A DNA stretch of 37,913 bases from Neisseriaceae bacterium PsAf (GTDB lineage Bacteria; Pseudomonadota; Gammaproteobacteria; Burkholderiales; Neisseriaceae). The notes under the pieces are model-generated. The model ran no database searches and was not told where the DNA came from. It saw nothing but the letters and a program-made list of their open reading frames with translations. How positions within the stretch are numbered: the stretch's first letter is position 1; each line of letters begins with the position of its first letter. The stretch is from positions 1 to 37,913 of the forward strand of contig WNLJ01000025.1 in assembly GCA_017114885.1 (NCBI GenBank), in the 5' to 3' direction. The translations under genes and the position numbers were made by a program. Positions 10,641 through 21,819 of this stretch are shown here, piece by piece.

Positions 10641-10671
10641 AATCGGAATGTCTAAACATTCCGATTTTTTT
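10641..10671 (+). terminator. Strong rho-independent terminator after the fadL-like gene
   Basis: AATCGGAATG, a six-base loop TCTAAA, CATTCCGATT and then a T run: a perfect 10-bp stem. The preceding A run also makes it usable from the other strand. Confidence 0.9.
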
Positions 10672-10718
10672 AAGGATTTATCGTGTAAAATAATAGCGTT
10701 AATATTTGGCACTCAATT

Positions 10719-12053
10719 ATGGATAATCACAGTAATATTATTACAGTTTCGCAATTGAATTCAAAAGCAAAACAGTTATTAGAAGTTAATTTTTTTAATT
10801 TTTGGGTACAAGGAGAGATTTCGGGGATAACCCAATCTTCTTTGGAGCATTATTATTTTACATTAAAGGATGATAAAGCTCAGGTCTCTTGTGCTTTATT
10901 TAAACACCAAGCAAAAAAATTAAAATTTGCCTTAAAAGAAGGTGAAGAAGTTCAATTAAGTGGCAAAGTGACACTGTATGAATCCAGAGGAAGCTATCAG
11001 ATAGTAGTAGAGCAAATTGAAGCTAAAGGCTTAGGGCAATTATATGCAGAGTATGCACGCTTAAAAGAAAAACTTGAAAAACTTGGTTATTTTAATCCTG
11101 AGATTAAAAAAAATATTCCTCCTTTTCCTAAAAAAATTGGTGTGATAACAAGTGCCTCAGGTGCTGCTTTAAGAGATATTTTAACTACTTTAAAACGCCG
11201 AATGAGTCAGATTGAGGTGATTATTTATCCTACTATGGTTCAAGGAAAAGGGAGTGAATTACAGATTGCAAATGCCATTAATTTAGCCAATCAGCGAAAT
11301 GAAGTAGAGGTTTTAATCGTTGCAAGAGGTGGGGGGAGCTTAGAAGATTTGTGGTCTTTTAACGAAGAGATAGTTGTCGAATCTATTTATCAAAGCAAGA
11401 TACCAATTATTAGTGGTGTTGGGCATGAAACTGACTTTACTATGGCTGATTTTGCTGCAGATTTAAGAGCACCTACGCCTACTGGCGCAGCGGAGTTGGT
11501 CAGCCCCAATAGGGAGGAATTAAGCAAAGAATTAAATAATTATTTATATCGTTTGAAACATATTTTACTTAATCGTTATACTGAAGCCAGTCAGCGCTTA
11601 GATTTGTTAGCTCGATTATTAATTCATCCTGAGCAAATATTACAACGTCAACAACAAACATTAAGGCATTATAATAGTTTGCTAAAAAATACACTTTCAG
11701 AGAAATTAAATTATCAACAGTTAAAGTTACAACAATACCTTTTAATTTTACAGAAAAATCGTCCAGAAATTGGAGAATTAAAAACGGAATTACAACAGTT
11801 TAAGAGTAATTTAATGCATGAAATGCAGATGTTAATGTATTCTAAAAAAAACAGGTTAAATACTTTATCGCAATTAATAGAGGCAGTTTCTCCTAAGAAA
11901 ATACAAGAGAGAGGGTATAGTATTGTTACAGATATTGACGGGAATATAGTCACGTCTAGCAAAAAATTAAAAAACAATCAAAGATTAAAGATTAATTTCA
12001 TTGATGGAGAAACTAAGGTAATTGTGGATAACCAACTAGAGCTTTTTAATTAA
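10719..12053 (+). CDS. xseA: Exodeoxyribonuclease VII large subunit
   Basis: Large subunit of the single-strand exonuclease ExoVII, which acts in the cytosol with XseB in mismatch and damage repair. The 444 residues begin with the OB-fold domain (about 1-105, with ITVSQLNSKAKQLLE and FWVQGEISG). The catalytic core follows with PFPKKIGVITSASGAALRD near 137-155, ARGGGSLEDLW near 203-213, SGVGHETDFT near 232-241 and DLRAPTPTGAAEL near 248-260. A Gln/Leu-rich coiled coil spans about 275-390. The stop overlaps the convergent thrB stop by 8 bp. xseB is not in this window. Confidence 0.96.
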   Translation: MDNHSNIITVSQLNSKAKQLLEVNFFNFWVQGEISGITQSSLEHYYFTLKDDKAQVSCALFKHQAKKLKFALKEGEEVQLSGKVTLYESRGSYQIVVEQIEAKGLGQLYAEYARLKEKLEKLGYFNPEIKKNIPPFPKKIGVITSASGAALRDILTTLKRRMSQIEVIIYPTMVQGKGSELQIANAINLANQRNEVEVLIVARGGGSLEDLWSFNEEIVVESIYQSKIPIISGVGHETDFTMADFAADLRAPTPTGAAELVSPNREELSKELNNYLYRLKHILLNRYTEASQRLDLLARLLIHPEQILQRQQQTLRHYNSLLKNTLSEKLNYQQLKLQQYLLILQKNRPEIGELKTELQQFKSNLMHEMQMLMYSKKNRLNTLSQLIEAVSPKKIQERGYSIVTDIDGNIVTSSKKLKNNQRLKINFIDGETKVIVDNQLELFN

Positions 12054-12981
12054 TTATGCTTTCTTGTCGGTGGAATAACAAAAGGTCCCGAAAGTCATTA
12101 GGATTTTTGGTAAAAGTCATTTCACCTTCTGCTGGAAAATAAAAATCCAATAATCTAGAAACCCAGAACCGAACCGCAGCTGAGCGTTTGGCTATTGAAA
12201 AGTATTCTTTTTCTTGAATGCTCAAAGGACGAAGGCTTTCATAACCAGCCAAAAGAGATTGTGCTTGTTCGGAATTAATTTTATTTTGGGGTGTTCTTGC
12301 CCAGTCGTTAATAGTAATGGCTAAATCATATATAAAAAGACCATTACAGGCATAATAAAAGTCAATAAAACCTGCCACTTCATCGTGATACATCAAGACA
12401 TTATCTTTGAATAAGTCCGCATGAATAATGCCATTGGGCAAATGTGTTGTCATGTGTTTATTTAGAAAGTGTAGTTCATCTTGTAAAAGTAATTGATCCT
12501 CTTTAGGCAATAAATCAATTAATCTTTCTGCTTCATTATTCCACCAAGATTGGTAGCGAGGGTTGGGCATGGTCTCTGTGAAATCAGCACTTTCTAAATG
12601 CATCTTAGCAAGCATCATACCGACATTAAAACATTGCTCTTGATTTGGGTGGTTTTCTTCTGCTCCATTTAAGCAGGTAATTAAGGTGGCTGGTTTATTT
12701 TTTAAAAAACCAAATAACTGGTTGTCGATTCGTGGTACGGGCGCAGGACAAGCAACTTCATGTCGATTTAAAAAGAGCGTTAAATTAAGATAAAATGGAA
12801 GGTCTTCTGCTTTTAGCTGTTCAAAAATAGTCAGTACGTAACGTCCATGCGTAGTATCTACAAAATAATTTGTATTAGTAATACCTCCGGAAATACCTTT
12901 GTAAGTGATTAATTCACCTAATTCATAATTTTCTAAAAAACCTTCTAGTTCCTGAAATTTAAGGGTGGTATAGACTGACAT
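12046..12981 (-). CDS. thrB: Homoserine kinase, type II (ThrB, aminoglycoside-phosphotransferase fold)
   Basis: Phosphorylates homoserine in threonine synthesis. At 311 residues it has the APH/choline-kinase-like fold rather than the GHMP fold of enteric ThrB: catalytic HADLFKDN at 187-194 and the metal-binding DFYYA at 207-211, followed by YDLAITINDW. The N-terminus (MSVYTTL...LITYKGISGGITNTNYFV) is typical of the Pseudomonas/beta-type enzyme. It stands alone, converging on xseA with an 8-bp overlap of the 3' ends. An aminoglycoside phosphotransferase is unlikely because the whole length aligns with ThrB landmarks. Confidence 0.93.
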   Translation of the reverse strand: MSVYTTLKFQELEGFLENYELGELITYKGISGGITNTNYFVDTTHGRYVLTIFEQLKAEDLPFYLNLTLFLNRHEVACPAPVPRIDNQLFGFLKNKPATLITCLNGAEENHPNQEQCFNVGMMLAKMHLESADFTETMPNPRYQSWWNNEAERLIDLLPKEDQLLLQDELHFLNKHMTTHLPNGIIHADLFKDNVLMYHDEVAGFIDFYYACNGLFIYDLAITINDWARTPQNKINSEQAQSLLAGYESLRPLSIQEKEYFSIAKRSAAVRFWVSRLLDFYFPAEGEMTFTKNPNDFRDLLLFHRQESIIN

Positions 12982-13114
12982 AATAATAGTATATTTGAAA
13001 ACTTTGATTGTACAATATACTGACTTAAAATGGCAAAATTAAAAATTGATGTATGTTATGTATCTAGTTGTTTTTACAGGTAATTTTAATTTTTTTATTG
13101 AGAGGTTGATTTAA

Positions 13115-14359
13115 TTAGTTATCAACTATTTTGGTCCACCACTTAGCTTTGCTGGCATTAGCATTATTGCTTTTAGCACGCAGCAAAAAGAAATCATAGG
13201 CGGCTCTGAATCTCGGATGATTAAGCAGTTTTTGGATTTGTTGTCTGGATTTGGCATTTTCCAGACGGCTTTGCATACGCCAAATTTCATTCATGCTCGC
13301 CAAATTTTTATTAGGAATATCCCATAAAGCACTATTTTCATTCATAACAGTCAGAATTGCTTCATGTAAAGCGTGTGCTGGTTTCATACCCTGAGATTGA
13401 TTATTTTTCCATTTGTGGTCTACTATTGGCCATAGTAGGGCTGCAATCACAAAGCCTAAAGAAATACTTTGATCTTTTTGAAGTCGAGAATCAGTCTGTT
13501 TTAAAGTATTTTCAAGCAAGAATTTGTCATGTTCATTATTATATTCAGATAGTGTTTGAGTAATAGGATGAATATAAGAAAGTATGTTGAGTTGTTCTAA
13601 TAAAAGAAAACATTGGTAAGAATGTTTGGAATAAATAATTTTAGCCCATTCGTCAAATAATCTAGAGCGAGGTTCATTAGGAAGTAAATAAGCATATTTT
13701 TGCATGCCTTGCAATAAAGAATCTTCTATTAATAAGCCGGTTTTTGAAGAAATTCTAGCAGCTCTTAGAATGCGTATGGGATCTTCTTTTAATCTTGCAT
13801 CTACTTCTCCAATCATAATTAATTGTTTATCTTTTAGATGTTGTAAGGCGTGATGATAGGAGTAAACATTTTGATTAACAGGGTCAAGATAAAGTGCATT
13901 ACAAGTAAAATCTCTACGCTTGGCATCATCATGAATGGATCCATAACGATTATCCTCAATAATTCTACCTTGAGGGTTAATCTGATTGCTATGACTTCTA
14001 AAAGTAGACACTTCTAAAATTTGTTGGCCAATGTAAACATGCACAATCGGAAATCTTCTACCAATAATTTGAGCGCGTTTTTTGGCTCGTCTAAATATTT
14101 TTTTGACTTCTTCAGGAGAAGCGTTGGTGGCAATATCAAAATCTTTCGGTAGTTCATGTAATAACAAATCTCTTACTGCTCCCCCTACAATAAAAGCATC
14201 ATAATTATTTTCTTGTAAGGTATTAATAACTTTTAGGGCTTCTTTACTAATGTCAGAAGGAACCAGATTTAAATCTGACATTGGGATGATTTCTGCAACT
14301 TCTTGAGAAATATAATTAGATTTTTTAGGTAATAGATTTTTAAAAATTTTGCTTAACAT
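13115..14359 (-). CDS. pcnB: Poly(A) polymerase I
   Basis: Adds poly(A) tails to RNA 3' ends, promoting decay. The 414-residue protein has the nucleotidyltransferase GGAVRD (59-64) and DFDIAT (73-78) with its two Asp, then IIGRRFPIVHV, RRDFTCNALYLDP and the head-domain EDPIRILRAARISSKTG. Extra length beyond the core and the RRDFTCNALY form fit PcnB rather than the CCA-adding enzyme, which in proteobacteria is shorter at the C-terminus or carries an HD domain. The tail is basic (AKSNNANASKAKWW). In many betaproteobacteria folK follows pcnB; here the next gene downstream is thrB, 133 bp away. Confidence 0.93.
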   Translation of the reverse strand: MLSKIFKNLLPKKSNYISQEVAEIIPMSDLNLVPSDISKEALKVINTLQENNYDAFIVGGAVRDLLLHELPKDFDIATNASPEEVKKIFRRAKKRAQIIGRRFPIVHVYIGQQILEVSTFRSHSNQINPQGRIIEDNRYGSIHDDAKRRDFTCNALYLDPVNQNVYSYHHALQHLKDKQLIMIGEVDARLKEDPIRILRAARISSKTGLLIEDSLLQGMQKYAYLLPNEPRSRLFDEWAKIIYSKHSYQCFLLLEQLNILSYIHPITQTLSEYNNEHDKFLLENTLKQTDSRLQKDQSISLGFVIAALLWPIVDHKWKNNQSQGMKPAHALHEAILTVMNENSALWDIPNKNLASMNEIWRMQSRLENAKSRQQIQKLLNHPRFRAAYDFFLLRAKSNNANASKAKWWTKIVDN

Positions 14360-14457
14360 ATTTTATTAATTTTTATTTTCAATAGAATGATTATTTTTAT
14401 TTATGCTTTATCATAAAACCATCCGAATTTAGGATGTTGTTTTAGGTAAAATTTTAG

Positions 14458-14463
14458 TATAAT
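14458..14463 (+). promoter_or_regulatory. Putative -10 box of the DUF3460-to-argF operon
   Basis: A consensus TATAAT 56 bp upstream of the first ATG. The best -35 candidate is TTGTTT at 14437-14442 with a short 15-bp spacer. The leader holds no clear regulator such as a PurR site. Confidence 0.45.
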
Positions 14464-14518
14464 GGGCTCTTAAATGAAACAACTAGTTAGTTCAATTTTA
14501 ATATAAAGGTTTTATATT

Positions 14519-14716
14519 ATGTACCATTATACTTCGGATACCACTCAATTCGTGCAAGATTTTTTGGAAAATAATCCAAAAGAGCAGGAGCAACGATTAA
14601 AACACAGAAATAAATTGTGGGATGTCAAATTAAATCCTGCTGAGTTAATTCAATTTGAATTAGGTGCAATACCTAAAAAGGCGTATACATACTTTCCTAA
14701 TGTTGAAGAAGAATGA
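14519..14716 (+). CDS. DUF3460 family small protein
   Basis: A 65-residue protein matching the DUF3460 pattern as I know it: an N-terminal YxSDxTQF-like element (YHYTSDTTQFVQDFLENNP), a central RLKHRNKLWD followed by a short linker, and a C-terminal PKKAYTYFP. The family is small, soluble and largely restricted to Betaproteobacteria; function unknown. Its stop overlaps the ATG of the methyltransferase (ATGA), and it heads a ten-gene run. It is one of the better taxonomic clues in the window. Confidence 0.82.
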   Translation: MYHYTSDTTQFVQDFLENNPKEQEQRLKHRNKLWDVKLNPAELIQFELGAIPKKAYTYFPNVEEE

Positions 14717-15378
14717 CCGTACACTATCAAATTGATAATGAGGTATTTGCAAATTATATTGAGAAAATAAATCCCTCTGATCCAATTTTAGCGGATATTG
14801 CAGCATATAACGAACATCATCCTAAAGGTGGTATGATGATGGATCCAGTGCAAATGCAATTACTTGCTTGGTTGGCGAATCTAATGAACACCAAATACTA
14901 TTTGGAAATTGGGGTGTTTACTGGCTATAGCAGTACAGCTATGGGATTGAGACTGCCTGATGATGCTCAGTTATATTTATGTGATATTAGTGTGAGTTAC
15001 ACGGATATTGCTAGAAATTTTTGGCAAAAGGCAGGAATTGACAATAAAATACAATTGTATCTACAGCCAGCTCTCATTACTTTAAGAGCGTTATTAGAAG
15101 ATGGTAAAAAAGATTTTTTTGATTTTGTATTGATTGATGCGGATAAAGCGCCTTTAGTAGATTATATCGAAAATACCTATCCGTTAGTAAGACAGGGGGG
15201 TGTTATTGCGATAGATAACACATATCAAAAAGGCAAAGTGGTAGGGCAAGTCAAAGAGGACGATTCAGCCTCGTTGCAGGTTATACGTCGTTTTAATCAG
15301 GATATTGTGAAAGATAGTCGATTTAGTTCTGTCATGTTGCCTTTAGGTGATGGATTAACGTTATTAATGAAAAAGTGA
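14713..15378 (+). CDS. SAM-dependent O-methyltransferase, family 3 (caffeoyl-CoA OMT-like)
   Basis: A 221-residue Rossmann methyltransferase. Motif I LEIGVFTGYSS lies at 64-74, CDIS at 90-93 (motif II acidic residue) and IDADK at 141-145, followed by GGVIAIDNTYQKGKVVGQ, the conserved DN metal-binding segment of this family. These cation-dependent enzymes methylate catechol-like hydroxyls; the natural substrate of bacterial members is mostly unknown. It overlaps DUF3460 by 4 bp and lies 7 bp before the DUF423 gene. Confidence 0.9.
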   Translation: MTVHYQIDNEVFANYIEKINPSDPILADIAAYNEHHPKGGMMMDPVQMQLLAWLANLMNTKYYLEIGVFTGYSSTAMGLRLPDDAQLYLCDISVSYTDIARNFWQKAGIDNKIQLYLQPALITLRALLEDGKKDFFDFVLIDADKAPLVDYIENTYPLVRQGGVIAIDNTYQKGKVVGQVKEDDSASLQVIRRFNQDIVKDSRFSSVMLPLGDGLTLLMKK

Positions 15379-15385
15379 TATTGAC

Positions 15386-15772
15386 ATGAGTAATGAAATC
15401 ATATTGTTAATTGCCGGTTTATTAGGAGCGACGGGAATTATTTTAGGTGCTTTTGGCGCACATGCATTAAAAAAAGTTTTTAATGCAGAACAGTTGATAA
15501 GTTATGAAGTGGGGGTAAGGTATCAAATCTATCATGCTTTATTATTGTTGTTTGTGAGTACAACTACCTTAATTAGTCCTACTCAGAAAAATTGGATTGT
15601 GTGCTTAGTAGTTCTTGGTGTATTGATGTTTTCAGGCTCGATTTATGTGTTGAATCTAAGTCAATCACGTTCAAATAAGCTTAAGTTCTTATGGCCAGTG
15701 ACACCAATAGGTGGCACATTATTAATCATTTCATGGTTTTTAGTTGCTTTTTCAGCCTTTTGGAATAATTAG
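15386..15772 (+). CDS. DUF423 family inner-membrane protein
   Basis: A 128-residue protein with four predicted membrane segments: about 6-25, 47-64, 70-90 and 105-124. The signature [20 protein letters not shown] near the N-terminus, [12 protein letters not shown] and [10 protein letters not shown] identify DUF423 (YgdD-like). Function unknown. It lies inside the operon, 7 bp after the methyltransferase, and its stop (15770-15772) runs into the purE ribosome binding site. Confidence 0.9.
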   Translation: MSNEIILLIAGLLGATGIILGAFGAHALKKVFNAEQLISYEVGVRYQIYHALLLLFVSTTTLISPTQKNWIVCLVVLGVLMFSGSIYVLNLSQSRSNKLKFLWPVTPIGGTLLIISWFLVAFSAFWNN

Positions 15773-15785
15773 AGAGGAACATACT

Positions 15786-16271
15786 ATGCCGAAAATAGGG
15801 ATTATTATGGGTAGTAATAGTGATTGGCCAGTGATGCAAGAGGCTGCTCGTATTTTAGAGCATTTTAAAATTGATTATGAAGCAAGAGTTGTTTCCGCGC
15901 ACCGCACACCAGACTTGATGTTTGAGTACGCCGAAAAAGCAAAAGAAAGAGGTTTGCAAGTTATTATTGCAGGAGCTGGAGGAGCTGCACATTTACCAGG
16001 AATGGTGGCAGCGAAGACCACTATCCCTGTACTCGGTGTGCCTATTCCAAGTAAATATTTAAGAGGAGAAGATTCCTTATTATCTATTGTACAAATGCCT
16101 AAAGGAATTCCTGTGGCTACTTTTGCTATTGGAGAGGCTGGGGCTGTGAATGCAGGACTTTTTGCTATTGCTATGCTGGCAAGTACAAATGATGATTCTG
16201 AATTACAAGATAAGCTATCAAAGTTTAGAGAAAATCAAAGCAATAAAGTTTTAGAGATGAAGTTGGACTAA
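15786..16271 (+). CDS. purE: N5-carboxyaminoimidazole ribonucleotide mutase
   Basis: Class I PurE converts N5-CAIR to CAIR in purine synthesis, following PurK. The start is ATG 15786, preceded by AGAGAGGAA; the in-frame extension to 15744 lies inside DUF423 and adds nothing conserved. The 161 residues include GSNSDW (9-14), SAHRTP (37-42) and [11 protein letters not shown] (62-72), the substrate-binding loops. A 123-residue lipoprotein gene separates it from purK, an unusual wedge in a pair that is normally adjacent. Confidence 0.97.
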   Translation: MPKIGIIMGSNSDWPVMQEAARILEHFKIDYEARVVSAHRTPDLMFEYAEKAKERGLQVIIAGAGGAAHLPGMVAAKTTIPVLGVPIPSKYLRGEDSLLSIVQMPKGIPVATFAIGEAGAVNAGLFAIAMLASTNDDSELQDKLSKFRENQSNKVLEMKLD

Positions 16272-16273
16272 TT

Positions 16274-16645
16274 ATGTTACAAAAGATAAAATTTTTTGTT
16301 ATTGCGTCTTTATTTTGTTTTTTAGTCGCATGCTCTGGTAATGAAAATTCTGTATTGTCATCAGAACCAACCGAAGAAGAACTTATTAATCAAATAGCTA
16401 CCAATTTACAGTCGCTTTCAGTGATTAACTTGGGTCCAATTCAGTTAATGCAAATTAAAAAAAGTGTGGCTGACTTAAACTATTCTTATGAGGAATTACA
16501 ATCTTTAAATAAGACGGTAGAGGATCGAGTTCGAAGCCAAAAGATATCCAAAGAATATTCAGAGGCAATGTACAACAGTTTGGCACAAGCCATGTTAGAT
16601 CAACAGAATAAAGCAAAAAAACTAACCAACTATACTATTTATTGA
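16274..16645 (+). CDS. Small predicted lipoprotein between purE and purK
   Basis: The 123-residue product starts with a lipoprotein signal peptide; the lipobox LVAC places the acylated Cys at residue 20. The mature part begins SGNENS, with no Asp at +2, so outer-membrane sorting is likely by the usual rule. The rest is helical and charged (about 35-110, TEEELINQIATNLQSLS, KKSVADLNYSYEELQSLN), possibly a coiled coil. I recognise no family. It begins 2 bp after purE and ends 1 bp before purK, so it must be co-transcribed and probably translationally coupled, although nothing links it to purine synthesis. Confidence 0.8.
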   Translation: MLQKIKFFVIASLFCFLVACSGNENSVLSSEPTEEELINQIATNLQSLSVINLGPIQLMQIKKSVADLNYSYEELQSLNKTVEDRVRSQKISKEYSEAMYNSLAQAMLDQQNKAKKLTNYTIY

Positions 16646-16646
16646 T

Positions 16647-17816
16647 ATGCAACCTATGAATTTTAAAGAACAGAATAGAGTTATTTTACCACCAGCTACC
16701 TTAGGTATTTTGGGCGGTGGTCAGTTAGGCATGATGTTTACTATTGCTGCTAAAACAATGGGTTATAATGTAGTTGTTCTCGATCCAGATGTTAATGCGC
16801 CAACTCAAATGTTCGCTGACAAGCACATATGCAAACCTTATGATGATCCAGAAGCGTTACAAGAATTAAAACAATGTGCCGCAGTAACCACAGAATTTGA
16901 AAATGTCAGTGTTTCCTTAATGAAACAGTTAGCTCAATCAGTACGTGTTTCTTCATCGGGAGAGTGTGTTGCTATATCACAAAATAGGATCATCGAAAAA
17001 GAAAAAATTAGGGAGGCTGGCTTACAGACAGTACCTTATCGTGTGATTGAATCTGATGATGATTGTAGCGAAGAATGTCTCAATTTTTTTCCTGGAATTT
17101 TAAAGACAGCTACCTTGGGTTATGATGGAAAAGGACAAATTGTAGTTAATGACTTAAGGGCATTAAAAAAAGCATTTTCTGATTTAAAAAAAGTGCCTTG
17201 TGTTTTAGAAAAAAAATTAGATTTACAGTCGGAAGCTTCAGTAGTGGTATGTCGTTTAGATAGTGAGACCATACAATGTTTTCCTGTGGCGGATAATGTG
17301 CACAAAAATGGTATTCTTTTCACTTCTACCGTACCTAGTATTTTGAACTCAGAGCTGCAAGAAAGATTGAAGAATTACGCTATACAATTAGCCGATGATT
17401 TGGACTATGTTGGTGTTTTAACCGTTGAATTTTTTATTGTGAACGATGCGCAAAAAATTTATGTTAATGAAATTGCACCACGACCTCATAATTCTGGTCA
17501 CTATACTTTGGATGCCACGCTTTGCAGTCAATTTCAACAACAAGTAAGAATTCTATGTGGTTTACCACCATTGGATACAAGTCTTTTGCGTGCATGTACA
17601 ATGGTTAATATTTTAGGGGATTTGTGGCCTCAAAAAGAACAAGAACCTGATTGGCAAATTTTATTACAAGAACCTTTTGTGCATTTGCATTTATATTCAA
17701 AAAAAGAAGCAAGACCAGGACGTAAAATGGGACATTTTAATGTGCTGAGTGACACACCAGAAAAAAGTTTATCAACAGGACTTAATTTATTTAGTCATTT
17801 AGAAAGTGACCATTAA
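16647..17816 (+). CDS. purK: N5-carboxyaminoimidazole ribonucleotide synthase
   Basis: ATP-grasp enzyme making N5-CAIR from AIR, bicarbonate and ATP, the substrate of PurE. The 389 residues have GGGQLG at 23-28, TTEFENV near 92-98, [14 protein letters not shown] near 152-165, [15 protein letters not shown], and the catalytic [16 protein letters not shown] near 278-293. Either ATG at residues 1 or 4 could be the start; both lie right after the lipoprotein stop. It overlaps tsaD by one base (TAATG). Confidence 0.96.
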   Translation: MQPMNFKEQNRVILPPATLGILGGGQLGMMFTIAAKTMGYNVVVLDPDVNAPTQMFADKHICKPYDDPEALQELKQCAAVTTEFENVSVSLMKQLAQSVRVSSSGECVAISQNRIIEKEKIREAGLQTVPYRVIESDDDCSEECLNFFPGILKTATLGYDGKGQIVVNDLRALKKAFSDLKKVPCVLEKKLDLQSEASVVVCRLDSETIQCFPVADNVHKNGILFTSTVPSILNSELQERLKNYAIQLADDLDYVGVLTVEFFIVNDAQKIYVNEIAPRPHNSGHYTLDATLCSQFQQQVRILCGLPPLDTSLLRACTMVNILGDLWPQKEQEPDWQILLQEPFVHLHLYSKKEARPGRKMGHFNVLSDTPEKSLSTGLNLFSHLESDH

Positions 17817-18832
17817 TGTTGGTATTGGGGCTTGAGTCTTCTTGTGATGAAACAGGGGTTGCTTTATATGATTCTGAAAAAAAGCAGTTATTAGCGCATA
17901 GTTTGCATAGCCAAATTGCCATGCACGCAGAGTATGGTGGTGTTGTACCCGAGTTAGCAAGCCGTGATCATGTGGATAGGATAGTAGGTTTAGTGGAAGA
18001 GTGTGTTTTGAAAGCGAATATTGCTTGGCAAGATATAGATGTCATTGCCTACACACAAGGACCTGGACTAGGAGGAGCTTTACTGGTTGCAGCTGGATTT
18101 GCTCATGGATTGGCGCTTTCTTTGGATAAACCTTTAATACCAGTACATCATCTTGAGGGGCATTTACTTTCGCCTTTGTTATCAGAAAATAAACCTCAAT
18201 TTCCTTTTGTTGCTTTGTTGGTTTCTGGTGGGCACACACAATTTTTTAAGGTTGCTGATATTGGTGAGTATGAGTTATTATGTGAATCTGTGGATGATGC
18301 AGCAGGAGAAGCTTTTGATAAAACAGCAAAGTTATTAGGATTGCCGTATCCCGGAGGTGCAGAATTATCTCGTTTAGCAGCTTTTGGGAATGATAAGGCC
18401 TATACCTTTCCTAGACCTATGTTGCATAGTAAAGATTTAAATATGAGTTTTTCTGGTTTAAAAACAGCGGTATTAACTAAAATAATGGAATTAACACAAG
18501 ACACGCAAAGAGAGCTGTCTGATAATGAAATTTATGATATAGCCGCTTCTTTTCAAGCAGCAGCTGTAGAAGTATTGCGAAAAAAGGCACAAAAGGCTTT
18601 AGAGTTAACGGGGCTAACCCGATTAGTCGTCGCTGGCGGAGTGGGGGCTAACCAAGCCTTAAGAGCAGCATTAAAAAAATTAAATGCTGAGGTATATTTT
18701 CCTGAATTACAATGGTGCACTGATAATGGTGCTATGATTGCTCTAGCAGGAGCGATGCATTTAGATCAAAGAGAAAAAACACAATCCTTTACCGTAAAAC
18801 CACGTTGGTCGTTGACAGATATTAATAATTGA
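17816..18832 (+). CDS. tsaD: tRNA threonylcarbamoyl-adenosine transferase TsaD
   Basis: With TsaB, TsaC and TsaE it builds t6A37 on ANN-decoding tRNAs. The 338-residue ASKHA-fold protein starts [14 protein letters not shown], has the metal-binding HHLEGH at 111-116, the VSGGHTQ loop near 137, and [13 protein letters not shown] near 298 with the third metal ligand. Length and motifs are complete. It couples to purK by a one-base overlap, and its stop is 17 bp before fpr. Confidence 0.97.
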   Translation: MLVLGLESSCDETGVALYDSEKKQLLAHSLHSQIAMHAEYGGVVPELASRDHVDRIVGLVEECVLKANIAWQDIDVIAYTQGPGLGGALLVAAGFAHGLALSLDKPLIPVHHLEGHLLSPLLSENKPQFPFVALLVSGGHTQFFKVADIGEYELLCESVDDAAGEAFDKTAKLLGLPYPGGAELSRLAAFGNDKAYTFPRPMLHSKDLNMSFSGLKTAVLTKIMELTQDTQRELSDNEIYDIAASFQAAAVEVLRKKAQKALELTGLTRLVVAGGVGANQALRAALKKLNAEVYFPELQWCTDNGAMIALAGAMHLDQREKTQSFTVKPRWSLTDINN

Positions 18833-18849
18833 GATAGAGGAATCGATGA

Positions 18850-20770
<1,921 letters not shown>

Positions 20771-20796
20771 TTTAATAAAATAAGGGGATTTTCTAC

Positions 20797-21795
20797 ATGC
20801 TTAGTCAATTTAAAAATAGAGATTTTTTAAAATTATCAGACTTTTCTCAATCAGAAGTAGAAGATTTAGTCCAGTTGGCTATTGCACTAAAGCAATCCAA
20901 AGATATGGCATTAGAAAAACCTTTATTACAAGGTAAAAATATAGCACTAATTTTTGAAAAAACATCAACACGTACTAGATGTGCGTTTGAAGTGGCCGCT
21001 CATGATCAAGGGGCTCATGTTACGTATTTAGAACTACAAAGCAGCCAAATTGGACATAAAGAGAGTATTAAAGATACCGCACGAGTATTAAGTGGCATGT
21101 TTGATGCTATTGAATATCGTGGTAATTCACAAGCGTTAATAGAAGAGTTGGCTCTGTATTCAAAAGTTCCAGTTTTTAATGGCTTAACAGATGAGTGGCA
21201 TCCAACACAAATGTTGGCTGATTTGATGACCATGCGTGAACATTCACAAAAAAACTATGCAGATATTTCATTTGTTTATTTAGGGGATGCAAGAAATAAC
21301 ACAGGAAATTCTTTACTTCATTTAGGTGCTTTAATGGGCATGGATGTGAGAATTGCTGGGCCTAAAAAGTTGTGGCCAGAAGCATCTTTGATAGAAAGCT
21401 GCAAAGAACTAGCGAAAACATCAGGTGCTAGAATCTTACTGACAGAATCCACAGAAGAAGCAGTGAAAAATGTAGATTTTGTTTATACAGATATTTGGGT
21501 GTCTATGGGAGAACCAGATGAAGTCTGGTCAGAACGCATTCAATTATTAAAACCTTATCGAGTGGATAGTGAATTGATGAAACTATCGGATAATTCACAT
21601 GTAAAATTTATGCACTGTTTACCTGCATATCATGATAGAGAAACCAAGATTGGTGAGGAAATTTATCAAAAATTTGGTCTAGATGGGGTTGAAGTAGCCA
21701 ATCAAGTATTTGAAAGTGAGCAATCCATTGTTTTTGCCCAAGCAGAAAATAGAATGCATACCATTAAAGCTTTATTGGTGGCTTTTTTAGGATAG
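20797..21795 (+). CDS. argF: Ornithine carbamoyltransferase (anabolic)
   Basis: Makes citrulline from ornithine and carbamoyl phosphate for arginine synthesis. The 332 residues carry the carbamoyl-phosphate motif STRTR (57-61), [13 protein letters not shown] near 128-140 and the ornithine-binding HCLPAYHD near 270. AAGGGGA precedes the ATG. It is the last intact gene of the operon that starts with DUF3460; a catabolic ArcB is possible, but no arcA or arcC lies nearby. Confidence 0.95.
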   Translation: MLSQFKNRDFLKLSDFSQSEVEDLVQLAIALKQSKDMALEKPLLQGKNIALIFEKTSTRTRCAFEVAAHDQGAHVTYLELQSSQIGHKESIKDTARVLSGMFDAIEYRGNSQALIEELALYSKVPVFNGLTDEWHPTQMLADLMTMREHSQKNYADISFVYLGDARNNTGNSLLHLGALMGMDVRIAGPKKLWPEASLIESCKELAKTSGARILLTESTEEAVKNVDFVYTDIWVSMGEPDEVWSERIQLLKPYRVDSELMKLSDNSHVKFMHCLPAYHDRETKIGEEIYQKFGLDGVEVANQVFESEQSIVFAQAENRMHTIKALLVAFLG

Positions 21796-21819
21796 TTTTA
21801 ATTAGAATGATTGTGCTTG

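Noticed and set aside
12046-12981. Aminoglycoside phosphotransferase (resistance gene)
   Set aside because: The fold is shared, but length, N-terminus and active-site context match type II homoserine kinase.
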